A stretch of 29,584 nt of DNA, from assembly GCA_009731375.1 (NCBI GenBank), contig BJOX01000243.1:41743-71326 (forward strand). The letters run 5' to 3'. The stretch's first letter is position 1. Each line of letters opens with the position of its first letter. Of the stretch, positions 1-13,918 are shown in pieces. The notes under the pieces are model-generated. The model ran no database searches. It was not told where the DNA came from and saw only the letters and a program-made list of their open reading frames with translations. This stretch comes from Paulinella micropora. Taxonomy: Eukaryota; Cercozoa; Imbricatea; Euglyphida. The translations under genes and the position numbers were made by a program.

Positions 1-44
<44 letters not shown>

Positions 45-204
45 CGTGATGGTTAGTCACCAGAACTTCGTAAGCCTAATATATATATATATATATGTAT
101 GTATATATATATACATACATATATATCCCAAGAATTATATGTCGTTCTTCTGTGACAGGGTAACTTATTAAGCCTATATATATATTATATATATATATAT
201 ATAG
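1..204. repeat. TA repeats around an exon-1 5'-edge copy
   Basis: There are (TA)n tracts at 1-41, 79-127 and 176-203. At 43-81 the first 13 codons of exon 1 appear after the same TATAG acceptor, then dissolve into TA repeat. Differences from exon 1 over the first 12 codons are GTC/GTA and CTT/CTA, both synonymous. Confidence 0.8.
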
Positions 205-282
205 GGCGTGATGGTTAGTCACCAGAACTTCGTCAGCCTTGTCGCAGCTTTGAACATCTTTATATCAAATACCATGGACATG
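205..282 (+). CDS. ACSL exon 1 of window (26 codons)
   Basis: It encodes [16 protein letters not shown] followed by [10 protein letters not shown]. This is the stretch directly after the TSGSTGxPK P-loop of adenylate-forming enzymes, where animal ACSLs have GVM..H.N. The acceptor is a TA repeat ending in TATAG, and the donor is ATG|GTAAGAG, the best donor in the gene. The exon is phase 0 at both ends and joins in frame to exon 2. Its 3' edge with the donor is the seed of the satellite at 283-2660, and its 5' edge is duplicated at 43-81. Confidence 0.8.
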
Positions 283-477
283 GTAAGAGAGTTGTGTCTG
301 TCTGTCTGTCTTCTATCCACCTACCTACCTACCTATCTATCTGTTTGTCTGTCTATTTATCTGTCTATCTATCTATCTATCTATTTATCTTGATATCGAA
401 TACAATGGACGTGGTAAGAGAGTTGTTCTATCTACCTACCTACCTACTATCTGTCTATCTGTCTGTCTATGTATCTG

Positions 478-526
<49 letters not shown>

Positions 527-1060
527 TTATCTTGATATCGAATACAATAGACGTGGTAATAGAGTTGTTCTATCTACCTGCCTACCTATCTACCTATCTA
601 TCTGTCTGTCTATATATCTGCCTATCTATCTATCTGTGAATATCTTGATATCGAATACAATGGACGTGGTAAGAGAGTTGTTCTATCTACCTACCTACCT
701 ATCTATCTATCTATCTGTCTGTCTATCTATCTGCCTATCTATCTATCTGTGAATATCTTGATATCGAATACAATGGACGTGGTAAGAGAGTTGTTCTATC
801 TACCTACCTACCTACCTATCTATCTGTCTGTCTGTTTATCTATCTGCCTATCTATCTATCTGCTTATCTTGATATCAAATACAATGGACGTGGTAAGAGG
901 GTTGTTCTATCTACCTACCTACCTACCTATCTATCTGTCTGTCTATCTATCTATCTATCTATCTATTTATCTATTTATCTTTATATCAAATACAATGGAC
1001 GTGGTAATAGAGTCGTTCTATCTACCTACCTACCTACCTACCTACCTATCTGTTTGTCTG

Positions 1061-1093
<33 letters not shown>

Positions 1094-1433
1094 TTATCTT
1101 GATATCAAATATAATGGACGTGGTAATAGAGTTGTTTTATCTACCTACCTATCTACCTATCTGTCTGTCTGTCTATGTATCTGTCTATCTATCCATCTAT
1201 CTATTTATCTTTATATCCAATACAATGGACGTGGTAAGAGAGTTGTTCTATCTACCTACCTACCTACCTACCTACCTATCTGTCTGTCTGTCTATGTATC
1301 TGTCTATCTATCTATTTATCTATTTATCTTGATATCCAATACAATGGACGTGGGTAAGAGAGTTGTTCTATCTACCTACCTACCTACCTACCTCTCTGTC
1401 TGTCTGTCTATCTATTTATCTATCTATCTATCC

Positions 1434-1479
<46 letters not shown>

Positions 1480-1845
1480 TTATCTTGATATCAAATACAA
1501 TGGACGTGGTAATAGAGTTGTTCTATCTACCTATCTACCTACCTACCTATCTGTCTGTCTGTCTATCTATCTGCCTATCTATCTATCTGCAAATATCTTT
1601 ATATCAAAATACCTTGGGCGTGGTAAGAGAGTTGTTCTATCTACCTACCTACCTACCTGCCTATCTATCTGTCTGTCTGTCTATGTATCTGTCTATCTAG
1701 CTATCTATCTATTTATCTTGATATCCAATACAATGGACATTTGTTCTATCTACCTACCTGCCTACTTACCTACCTACCCACCCACCTACCTACCTACCTA
1801 CCTACCTACCTACCTACATATCTATCTGTCTGTCTGTCTATCTAT

Positions 1846-1892
<47 letters not shown>

Positions 1893-2599
1893 GATATCCA
1901 ATACAATGGACGTGGTAATAGAGTTGTTCTATCTACCTATCTACCTACCTATCTATCTGTCTGTCTGTCTATGTATCAGTCTATCTATCTATCTATCTAT
2001 TTATCTTGATATCAAATACAATGGACGTGGTAATAGAGTTGTTCTATCTACCTATCTACCTATCTGTCTGTCTGTCTATGTATCTGTCTATCTTTCTATC
2101 TATCTATTTATCTTAAAATCCAATACAATAGACATGGTAACAGAGTTGTTCTATCTACCTACCTACCTATCTATCTGTCTGTCTGTCTATCTATCTATTT
2201 ATCTATTTATCTTTATATCCAATACAATGGACATGGTAACAGAGTTGTTCTATCTACCTACCTACCCACCTACCTGCCTACCTATCTATCTGTCTGTCTG
2301 TCTATCTATCTGTCTATCTATTTATCTATCTACCTATCTATCTATTCACTCTTTGAGTCTGATTGGAGCTGTCAATTGTTTTAATATCCAACACTATGGA
2401 TATGGTAACAGAGTTTCTCTATCTATCTACCTACCTACCTAACTACCTACCCACCTACCTACCTACCTACCCACCTACCTACCTACCTACCTACCTACCT
2501 ACCTATCTATCTATCTGTCTGTCTGTCTATCTATCTATCTATTTATCTATCTACCTATCTATCCCTTTTGTGAATCTGATCGGAGCCGTCCATATTTTG

Positions 2600-2631
<32 letters not shown>

Positions 2632-2695
2632 GTTGGATATCCAATACTATGGACATGGTAAATCTATCTATCCATATATCTATCTATCTACCTAC

Positions 2696-2737
<42 letters not shown>

Positions 2738-2760
2738 ATCTACGTACCTACCTACCTACC

Positions 2761-2834
<74 letters not shown>

Positions 2835-3094
2835 AAAACTAGACTGTCGAACAGTCTCGAAACTCCATCTGCTTACTGGGCCCTCTGTAATGGAGGTGGG
2901 AGCTCGTTCTGCAAGGGGCGCTTTATGGAACGAGCCCTGGCCCCGCCTGGTACTAGGGAGCTTTGGTATTGCCTGTATCAGTCCCTTCCGTGCAAACATC
3001 ACGGCTTAGCTGGGCATCGGGTTAATACTTTACCCACAGACTTCCTGGTTGACGAAATCAGAAGCTCCTTTTTTCTGACATTAGTCGATATTTC

Positions 3095-3147
<53 letters not shown>

Positions 3148-3204
3148 CCTATCTACCTATCTACCTACCTACCTATCTATCTACCTATCTATCTACCTAC
3201 CTAC

Positions 3205-3235
<31 letters not shown>

Positions 3236-3495
3236 CCTATCTACCTACCTACCTACCTATCTATCTATCTACCCACCTACCTACCTGCCTACCTACCTAC
3301 CAACCTACCCTCCTATCTATCTATATATCTATCTATCTACCTACCTACCTACCTACCTACCAACCTACCTTCCTATCCATCTATCTATCTATCTATCTAT
3401 CTATCTATGTATCTATCTATCTATCTACCTACCTACCTACCTACCTATCTACCTATCTATTACCTACCTACCTACCCACCTACCTACCTACCTAC

Positions 3496-3536
<41 letters not shown>

Positions 3537-3537
3537 C

Positions 3538-3581
<44 letters not shown>

Positions 3582-3626
3582 GCCTACCTACCTACCTACC
3601 TACCTACCAACCTACCTTCATATCTC

Positions 3627-3669
<43 letters not shown>

Positions 3670-3707
3670 GTCTACCTACCTACCTACCTACATACCTATC
3701 TACATAC

Positions 3708-3754
<47 letters not shown>

Positions 3755-3787
3755 CCTACCTACCTACCTACCTACCTATCTATCTAC

Positions 3788-3880
<93 letters not shown>

Positions 3881-3931
3881 ACCCCTGACCTCTTCGCGCT
3901 TACCTTACCTTTACTACTCCTACTGTCCATC

Positions 3932-3987
<56 letters not shown>

Positions 3988-4331
3988 CTGTCTACCTACC
4001 TACCTACCTACCTACCTACCTACGTACTTACCTATCTACCTATCTATCTATCTATCTATCTATCTTTCTATCTATTTCTCTTTTCTTTACTACGTACAAA
4101 ACCTACGGCCTTTTAGAACTTCCCTCACCCTTTACTTCTCTTCCCTATCTATTCCTCTTTTACCTACGATAGAAAGATTCGGTATGGCTTGCATATATAC
4201 ACAGATACGTACATACGTAGATACATACATACAAAGATACATACATGCATAGATACATACACACATACATACATGCATACATACATCTTGCCTCAACCTT
4301 TACTACTACTACTACTACTATCTATTTCTCT

Positions 4332-4389
<58 letters not shown>

Positions 4390-4626
4390 GTTTCTGCCTT
4401 TCTTGTTCCTTTTGCTGCCTCACTACTGCCTTTTCGTCCCTTCCATTGCCTCACTACTGCCTTTTTGCCCCTTCACCTCCTCATGTTTCTTCACTTCTCC
4501 TACTATCTATTTCTCTTTCTCTACTTGAGACAAAGCCTACGGCCTTTTAGAACTTCCCTCACCCTTTGCTTCTCTTCCCTATCTATTCCTCTTTTATCTA
4601 CGATAGAAAGATTCAGTATGGCTTGC

Positions 4627-4677
<51 letters not shown>

Positions 4678-4821
4678 GCTAGCATCTTTGATCTTGCCTC
4701 ACCCTTTACTTCTCTTCCCTATCTATTCCTCTTGTTTTTTACTATACAAAGATTCCGTACGGCTTGCCTATCTATCTAGGAAGAGAAGTAGAGGGTGAGG
4801 GAAGATCAAAGATGCTAGAGG

Positions 4822-4879
<58 letters not shown>

Positions 4880-4889
4880 TGATATGATT

Positions 4890-4952
<63 letters not shown>

Positions 4953-5096
4953 TAGGTAGATAGCTAAGTACGAAGGTAGGTAGGTAGGTAGGTAGGTAGG
5001 CTCTTTGCTTTCTACTATAGACAGATTCCGTATAGCTTGCCTATCTTCCTACCTACCTACCTACCTACCTACCTACCTTCGTACTTAGCTATCTAC

Positions 5097-5141
<45 letters not shown>

Positions 5142-5257
5142 GAACTTCCCTCACCCTACTGCTTTTCCCTATCTATTCCTCTTGTTTTTTACTATAGAAC
5201 GATTCGGTATGGCTTGCCTATCTACCTACCTACCTACCTACCTACCTTCGTACTTAC

Positions 5258-5299
<42 letters not shown>

Positions 5300-5351
5300 G
5301 TCTATCTATCTATCTAGCATCTTTGATCTTGCCTCAACGTTTACTTCTCTT

Positions 5352-5414
<63 letters not shown>

Positions 5415-5523
5415 TCAGAGTGAGGGCCCTATCTATTTCTCTTTGTTTCTACTATAGAAAGATTTGGTATCTCTCCTATCTACCTCTAGCATCTTTGATC
5501 TTGTCTCAACCTTTACTTCTCTT

Positions 5524-5612
<89 letters not shown>

Positions 5613-5771
5613 CAGAGAGAGAGAGAGAGATCAAAGAGAGATCAGAGAGAGGGCCCTATCTATTTCTCTTTGTTTCTACTGTAGAAAGATTTGGTATGTC
5701 TTGCCTATCTACCTCTAGCATCTTCGATCTTGCCTCATCCTTTACTCCTCCCTACTATCTATTTCTCTTTC

Positions 5772-5807
<36 letters not shown>

Positions 5808-6018
5808 CCTATCTATCTACCTACCCACCTACCTACCCACCTACCTACCTACCTACCCACCTACCCACCTACCTATTATAGAAAGATTTGGTATGGCTTG
5901 CTTATCTACCTCTCGCCCACATCCTAGAACTGGCTTCTGAAGTCTTCATGCTTGCAATTGGTACTATGCTAAATCTATCTATTCTATCTATCTATTCTAT
6001 CTATCGATCTACCTATCG

Positions 6019-6074
<56 letters not shown>

Positions 6075-6135
6075 CTCTCTCTCTCTCTCTCTCTTCTGAA
6101 GTCTTCATGCTGGCCTTTGGTACTGTGGCTAGATA

Positions 6136-6173
<38 letters not shown>

Positions 6174-6244
6174 CTCTCTCTCTCTCTTCTGAAGTATTCA
6201 TGCTTGCCATTTGCTACTGTGCCTAGATACTGTCTATCTATCTA

Positions 6245-6285
<41 letters not shown>

Positions 6286-6326
6286 CTCTCACACACACAC
6301 TCACACGCACACACAGACACATACAC

Positions 6327-6381
<55 letters not shown>

Positions 6382-6538
6382 ATGTATGTATGTATATCTG
6401 TATATATATATATATACCGATCTATCTATCTATCTATCTATCTATCTATATCTATCTATATCTATATCTATCTATCTATCTATCTATCTATCTTCTATCT
6501 ATCTATCTATCTACCTATCTATCTATCTACCTACCTAC

Positions 6539-6577
<39 letters not shown>

Positions 6578-6630
6578 ATCTATCTCTCTCTCTCACACAC
6601 ACACACACTCACACACACAGACACATACAC

Positions 6631-6678
<48 letters not shown>

Positions 6679-6752
6679 TCTGTCTCTCTCTATGTATGTA
6701 TGTATATCTGTATATATATATATACCGATCTATCTATCTATCTATCTTTCTG

Positions 6753-6796
<44 letters not shown>

Positions 6797-6826
6797 CTAT
6801 CTACCTATCTATCTATCTATCTACCC

Positions 6827-6867
<41 letters not shown>

Positions 6868-6968
6868 CCTATCTATCTACCTGTCTATCTACCTATCTAT
6901 CTACCTATCTCTCTACCTATCTCTCTACCTACCTCTCTACCTATCTATCTATCTATCTATCTACCTAA

Positions 6969-7003
<35 letters not shown>

Positions 7004-7074
7004 CCTACCTACCTACCTGCCTACCTATCTATGTATATATCTGTATCTATCTATCTATATCTAGATCTATCTAA

Positions 7075-7105
<31 letters not shown>

Positions 7106-7201
7106 CCTATATATCTACCTATCTACCTATCTATCTACCTATCTATCTATCTACCTATCTATCTACCTATCTATCTACCTATCTATCTATCTCTCTCTAT
7201 A

Positions 7202-7246
<45 letters not shown>

Positions 7247-7289
7247 GCCTACCTACCTACCTACCTACCTACCTACCTATCTATCTATA

Positions 7290-7323
<34 letters not shown>

Positions 7324-7348
7324 CCTATCTATCTACCTATCTATCTAC

Positions 7349-7391
<43 letters not shown>

Positions 7392-7412
7392 CCTATCTAC
7401 CTACCTGCCTGC

Positions 7413-7455
<43 letters not shown>

Positions 7456-7487
7456 GATATCTATCTATCTGTATCCATCTATATCTA

Positions 7488-7521
<34 letters not shown>

Positions 7522-7669
7522 CCTATCTATCTACCTATCTATCTACCTATCTATCTACCTATCTATCTTATTATCTACCTACCTATCTATCTACCTATCT
7601 ATCTATCTCTCTATCTATCTATCTATATCTATCTATCTATTTCTATCTATCTCTCTATGTATCTATCTA

Positions 7670-7702
<33 letters not shown>

Positions 7703-7728
7703 ACCTACCTACCTACCTACCTACCTAC

Positions 7729-7766
<38 letters not shown>

Positions 7767-7894
7767 ACCTACCTACCTACCTACCTACCTACCTACCTAT
7801 ATCTATCTATCTATCTATCCATCCATCCATCCATCTATCTACCTATATATATATCTATCTATCTATCTATCTATCTACCTACCTACCTACCTAC

Positions 7895-7940
<46 letters not shown>

Positions 7941-8014
7941 ACATACCTACCTACCTACCTACCTATCTATATCTATCTATCTATCTATCCATCCATCCAT
8001 CCATCTATCCATCC

Positions 8015-8079
<65 letters not shown>

Positions 8080-8424
8080 CCTATCTATCTACCTATCTAT
8101 CTACCTATCTATCTACCTATCTATCTTATTATCTACCTACCTATCTATCTACCTATCTATCTATCTCTCTATCTCTCTATCTATATCTATCTATCTATCT
8201 ATCTTTCTACGTACCTACCTACCTACCTACCTACCTATATCTATCTATCTATCTATCCATCCATCCATCCATCCATCTATCTATCTATATATCTATCTAT
8301 CTATCTATCTATCTTTCTACCTACCTACCTACCTACCTATCTATCTATCTATCTATCTATCTTTCTACGTACCTACCTACCTACCTACCTACCTATATCT
8401 ATCTATCTATCTATCCATCCATCC

Positions 8425-8461
<37 letters not shown>

Positions 8462-8526
8462 CCTACCTATCTACCTACCTATCTACCTATCTGTCTATCT
8501 ATCTATCTATCTATCTATCTACCTAC

Positions 8527-8578
<52 letters not shown>

Positions 8579-8579
8579 A

Positions 8580-8617
<38 letters not shown>

Positions 8618-8992
8618 CCTACCTGCCTGCCTATCTATCTATCTATCGATCTATATATCTATCTGTATCCATCTATATCTATATCTATATCTATATCTAT
8701 ATCTATATCTATCTATCTATCTATCTATCTACCTATCTATCTACCTATCTATCTACCTATCTATCTTAGATATCTACCTACCTATTTATCTATCTATCTC
8801 TCTATCTATCTATCTATATCTATCTACCTATCTATCTACCTATCTATCTTAGATATCTACCTACCTATTTATCTATCTCTCTATCTATCTATCTATATCT
8901 ATCTATCTACCTATCTATCTATCTCTCTATCTATCTATCTATCTATATCTATCTATCTATCTATCTATCTTTCTACCTACCTACCTACCTAC

Positions 8993-9043
<51 letters not shown>

Positions 9044-9194
9044 CCTATCTATCTACCTATCTATCTACCTATCTATCTACCTATCTATCTTATTATCTAC
9101 CTACCTATCTATCTACCTATCTATCTATCTATCTATCTATCCATCTATATCTATCTATCTATATCTAATATCTATATCTCTATGTATCTATCTA

Positions 9195-9235
<41 letters not shown>

Positions 9236-9249
9236 ACCTACCTACGTAC

Positions 9250-9287
<38 letters not shown>

Positions 9288-9395
9288 ACCTACCTACCTA
9301 CCTACCTACCTACCTATATCTATCTATCTATCTATCCATCCATCCATCCATCTATCTATCTATCTATCTATCTATCTACCTACCTACCTACCTAC

Positions 9396-9429
<34 letters not shown>

Positions 9430-9483
9430 ACGTACCTACCTACCTACCTACCTACCTATATCTATCCATCCATCCATCCATCC

Positions 9484-9527
<44 letters not shown>

Positions 9528-9553
9528 ACCTACCTACCTACCTACCTACCTAC

Positions 9554-9602
<49 letters not shown>

Positions 9603-9621
9603 GATCTATCTATCTATCTAC

Positions 9622-9676
<55 letters not shown>

Positions 9677-9926
9677 CCTACCTGCCTGCCTACCTACCTA
9701 CCTATCTATCTATCTATCTGTATCCATCTATATCTATATCTATATCTATATCTATATTTATATCTATATCTATCTATCTATCTATCTATCTACCTATCTA
9801 TCTACCTATCTATCTACCTATCTATCTACCTATCTATCTTATTATCTACCTACCTATCTATCTACCTATCTATCTATCTCTCTATCTCTCTATCTATATC
9901 TATCTATCTATCTATCTATCTATCTC

Positions 9927-9961
<35 letters not shown>

Positions 9962-9989
9962 ACCTACCTACCTACCTACCTACCTATCC

Positions 9990-10021
<32 letters not shown>

Positions 10022-10058
10022 ACGTACCTACCTACCTACCTATATCTATCTATCTATC

Positions 10059-10126
<68 letters not shown>

Positions 10127-10155
10127 AATCTATCTATCCATCCATCCATCCATCC

Positions 10156-10199
<44 letters not shown>

Positions 10200-10241
10200 A
10201 CCTACCTACTTACCTACCTACCTACCTACCTACCTATCTAC

Positions 10242-10273
<32 letters not shown>

Positions 10274-10274
10274 A

Positions 10275-10331
<57 letters not shown>

Positions 10332-10917
10332 ATCTATCTATCTCTTGCTCGCAATCAGTATAGCGCTTACTACCAACTACATACATAACATACATAACGT
10401 ACATACATACGATTTGGACATTTCACGTTTCACTTTTCCCTTTTCTTCTTTTTTTTTTTCTCCACAATTTTTTCTACATTTTCCATTTTTTTCATTTGTT
10501 TTTTTTTGCTTTTCTTTTCTTTCTTTTTTTTCTTTTTTTTTAATCTTCCCTTTTAATCCCCCACTTTTTGCAATTTTTTCTTTTTTTTTTTTTTTTCACT
10601 TTGTCACTTTGTCACTTTTTCACTTTTTCACTTTTCTCCTTTTCCCCCTTTTTCACTTTTGTCACTTTTTCACTTTTTTCTTTTTTTCACCTTTCTCTTT
10701 TCTCTTTTCTCTTTTTTCTTTTCACTCGAAATCATACATACATACATACATACATACATGCATGCATGCATGCATGCATGCATGCCTGCACACATACGTA
10801 CATACATACATACATACATACATACATACAGACAGACAGACAGACATACATACATTCATACATACATACATACATACTAGGTGCCAAGGTAGGATACTCG
10901 TACCCACGTACACTCAT

Positions 10918-10971
<54 letters not shown>

Positions 10972-10981
10972 TTTTTTTTAT

Positions 10982-11021
<40 letters not shown>

Positions 11022-13807
11022 TCCTTTCTTTCTTTCTTTCTCTTTCCCTTTCCCTTTCTCTTTTCCCTTTATCTTTCCCTTTCTTTCTCTCTCTCTCTCT
11101 CTCTCTCTTCTTCTTCTTCGTTTTTATTGAGAGAACAATTTTTACAATCGGACTCAAGGATCGTCCACGTGAAAAGTATAGCTATTAAGTCATACCTTTA
11201 TCTAAGGTGGAAACCTAGTTATTAAATCGAGCGTATTAATTGAAAGTATTAATATTAGGTCGCTTGGTATTAATCTTATTAATATTAATGTTTATGTTTA
11301 GATATGTTGCGTAATATGTAGCTTAAGTATTCATGTTATTAATATTAATGTTTATGTTTGCATCAGTAGTNNNNNNNNNNNNNNNNNNNNNNNNNNNNNN
11401 NNNNNNNNNNNNNNNNNNNNNNNNNNNNNNNNNNNNNNNNNNNNNNNNNNNNNNNNNNNNNNNNNNNNNNNNNNNNNNNNNNNNNNNNNNNNNNNNNNNN
11501 NNNNNNNNNNNNNNNNNNNNNNNNNNNNNNNNNNNNNNNNNNNNNNNNNNNNNNNNNNNNNNNNNNNNNNNNNNNNNNNNNNNNNNNNNNNNNNNNNNNN
11601 NNNNNNNNNNNNNNNNNNNNNNNNNNNNNNNNNNNNNNNNNNNNNNNNNNNNNNNNNNNNNNNNNNNNNNNNNNNNNNNNNNNNNNNNNNNNNNNNNNNN
11701 NNNNNNNNNNNNNNNNNNNNNNNNNNNNNNNNNNNNNNNNNNNNNNNNNNNNNNNNNNNNNNNNNNNNNNNNNNNNNNNNNNNNNNNNNNNNNNNNNNNN
11801 NNNNNNNNNNNNNNNNNNNNNNGAGTGATGTTGTGTTCTTGATATCTTGTGGGAGTTGGTTCCATTGATGCAGGAACAGTTTTGTTTGATATGGGGTGTT
11901 GTGGTCGATGAATAAGTTGCTTTTGATTGAGTGTCGAGTATGGTATGAATGGATATGATTTGTTGGGGTGAAGGTGTTGTCGTGTAGTGGTCTGTTGAGT
12001 TCTTTGGCGGGATGGATGAATGGGTGGATTTCTATACAAACTCTTAGTTTATATAGTTGAGTGATATCAAGGATTTCGAGTTGGTCGAGGAGCGGTTTAG
12101 TATGTGATCGGTAATGAGTCTTGGCTATTATTCTGATGATTTTTTTATGTATTTTTATGAGTGGTTGTATGTATTTTTTGTTTTTGTCATGGGTCCCCCA
12201 GATGGAGATGTGTTGAATGAGATGAGGGAAGATGTGCGTGTAGTATAGTTGTTTCATGATTGTTGTGTGGAGAAATTGTTGTGCGTATCGGAGAGAAGTG
12301 ATTGTTGGCTGTAGTTTGCGTATGATGTTGCTTATGTGTTGATTGTATCGCAGGTTGTGTTGGAGTGTTATGCCTAGTAGTTTGGCATGTTTACATTGTT
12401 CAAGTGTGTAGTTGTTTATGTTTATTGTTACGTTCTGTTTGGTTTTGTGGAAGATTGTGTATGTTGTTTTGGTTGGGTTTGGTACGAGGTTGTTGGAGTG
12501 GAAGTAGTTGATTAGTTTGGTTATTTCTGTCTGTGTTTTTTGTTGTAGGTTGTTGGGTGATTTTGCTGTTATTATAAGTGTTGTGTCGTCTGCATATGTG
12601 TATACTGTTCCTTGTTTTATTATGTTTATAATGTCATTAATATATAGCAAAAAGAAAGTAGTAGATAGCGTGCTGCCTTGCGGAATGCCATGTGTTATAG
12701 TGCGTTTGTGTGATTTTGCGTGCTGTGTGTGTACTTCTTGAGCTCGGTTTGAAAAGTAGGATGCAAAGAAATTAACAGTGTCTTCGGAAAAATTGAAGTT
12801 TGTCCTGAGTTTCTTAATTAACTTTGCATGTTCTACTGTGTCGTAGGCTTTTGACAAGTCTACGTAAAGCGCTAGCACGAGTTCTTCTCTGTCTTTGTGT
12901 TTGTGTATTTGGTTTAGGATAGTCTGGACTGTCATTGTCGTGTTTGAGTTCGGGCGGAAGGCGTATTGCGTATGTGATATTATGTTATGTTTCGTTAGAT
13001 GGTCCATGACTTGTTTATTTATTATTGTGTCGAAGATTTTAGCTATTATTGGTAGTAATGAAATAGGTCTGTAGTTTACTGGCATGCTTGTGTCGCTAGC
13101 TTTGTATATTTCTATTACTTTAGTTGTTTTTAGTGCATCTGGGTAACTATTTTCCTTTATTGCTTTATTAAATAGTTCTGTGAGCGTGGGTGCGATGTAA
13201 GTGTGCATGTCTTTTATTATTGCAGGCTTTATTTTATATATGTCTTCTGCTTTGTCTCTGTTTATGTTTTTGAGTGTTTTTTGTACTGTGTCCTGTGTTA
13301 TAGTTTGTAGTTTGAAGCTAGGGTGTGTGTGTGTCTCTGCCGCTACAATTTCTTCCTGTTCTATCTTTGGTATGTTGTTGCTTGTTTTCTTGCCTATTGT
13401 TATGTAATGATCGTTGAATGCATTTGCTATGTCTGTTGGGTCTGTGTATGTTTTGTTGTTGTAGTACGCTACTGCTGGTGATTTTCTTGGTGGTTTGTTG
13501 TTTGGGACTAGTTCTTTGAGTTTTCTGTGTTGTTTCTCTCTCTCTCTCTCTCCCTCTCCCTCTCATTTATACATACATACAGACAGACATACATACATAC
13601 ATACATACATACAGGACGACGCTGTATACGTTGAGATACATACATACATACATACATACCTACTTACATACATACATACATACATACATACACAACAGGA
13701 CGACGCGGTATACGATGAGACAGGCAAAGGGTTAGGGGACATCCGAGCTCTTTCAGTGACTATGATGCCCGCGGTACATCTATCTATCTATCTATCTATT
13801 TATCTAG

Positions 13808-13877
<70 letters not shown>

Positions 13878-13886
13878 GTCTATCTG

Positions 13887-13918
<32 letters not shown>

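Larger units (their letters stand above)
4081..5881. repeat. Compound satellite seeded by the exon 2 acceptor and 5' edge
   Basis: The cores CTATAGAAAGATTCGGTATG and GCTTGCCTATCTACCTCTAG recur with starts at about 4173, 4607, 4748, 5021, 5198, 5458 and 5685 before the true exon at 5882. They reproduce the acceptor and first codons of exon 2. A following piece ATCTTTGATCTTGCCTCA encodes IFDLAS against ILELAS of the exon, after a 4-nt deletion. TATC, TACC and GA repeats separate the cores. Part of the array is inverted at 4779-4990. Confidence 0.8.
11106..13538 (-). mobile_element. 5'-truncated non-LTR retrotransposon (CR1/L2/jockey-like LINE)
   Basis: On the - strand a reverse transcriptase reading frame (13538 to 11823) runs into an N gap. 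It is followed by an AT-rich 3' region (11370-11120), an AATAAA at 11128-11123 and a (GAA)n/(GA)n tail. Microsatellite tails are typical of CR1/L2-type LINEs. The 5' end stops abruptly in a CT repeat, and no endonuclease domain is present. Both ends lie in CT repeat, so the target was probably a CT tract in intron 3, antisense to the host gene. Confidence 0.85.

Noticed and set aside
283-2660. CRISPR-like array because of regular cores and spacers
   Set aside because: The spacers are microsatellite and the cores are exon edges. The sequence is eukaryotic.
2838-2880. Hammerhead ribozyme in family A (stem followed by CGAAAC)
   Set aside because: There is no CTGATGA core before the stem, and the base pair expected next to GAAA is missing in all copies.
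208-10363. Long open frames encoding [16 protein letters not shown] or LSLSLS repeats
   Set aside because: TATC, TACC and CT repeats have no stop in any frame, so these frames arise from the repeat itself. The real exons cross them in short pieces only.
11323-13208. Protein frames continuing through the 452-N gap
   Set aside because: N is not sequence; the reverse transcriptase can only be followed to 11823.
13318-13566. Separate - strand frame over the LINE start
   Set aside because: It is an out-of-frame shadow. The codon-by-codon translation in the reverse transcriptase frame is open through 13538.
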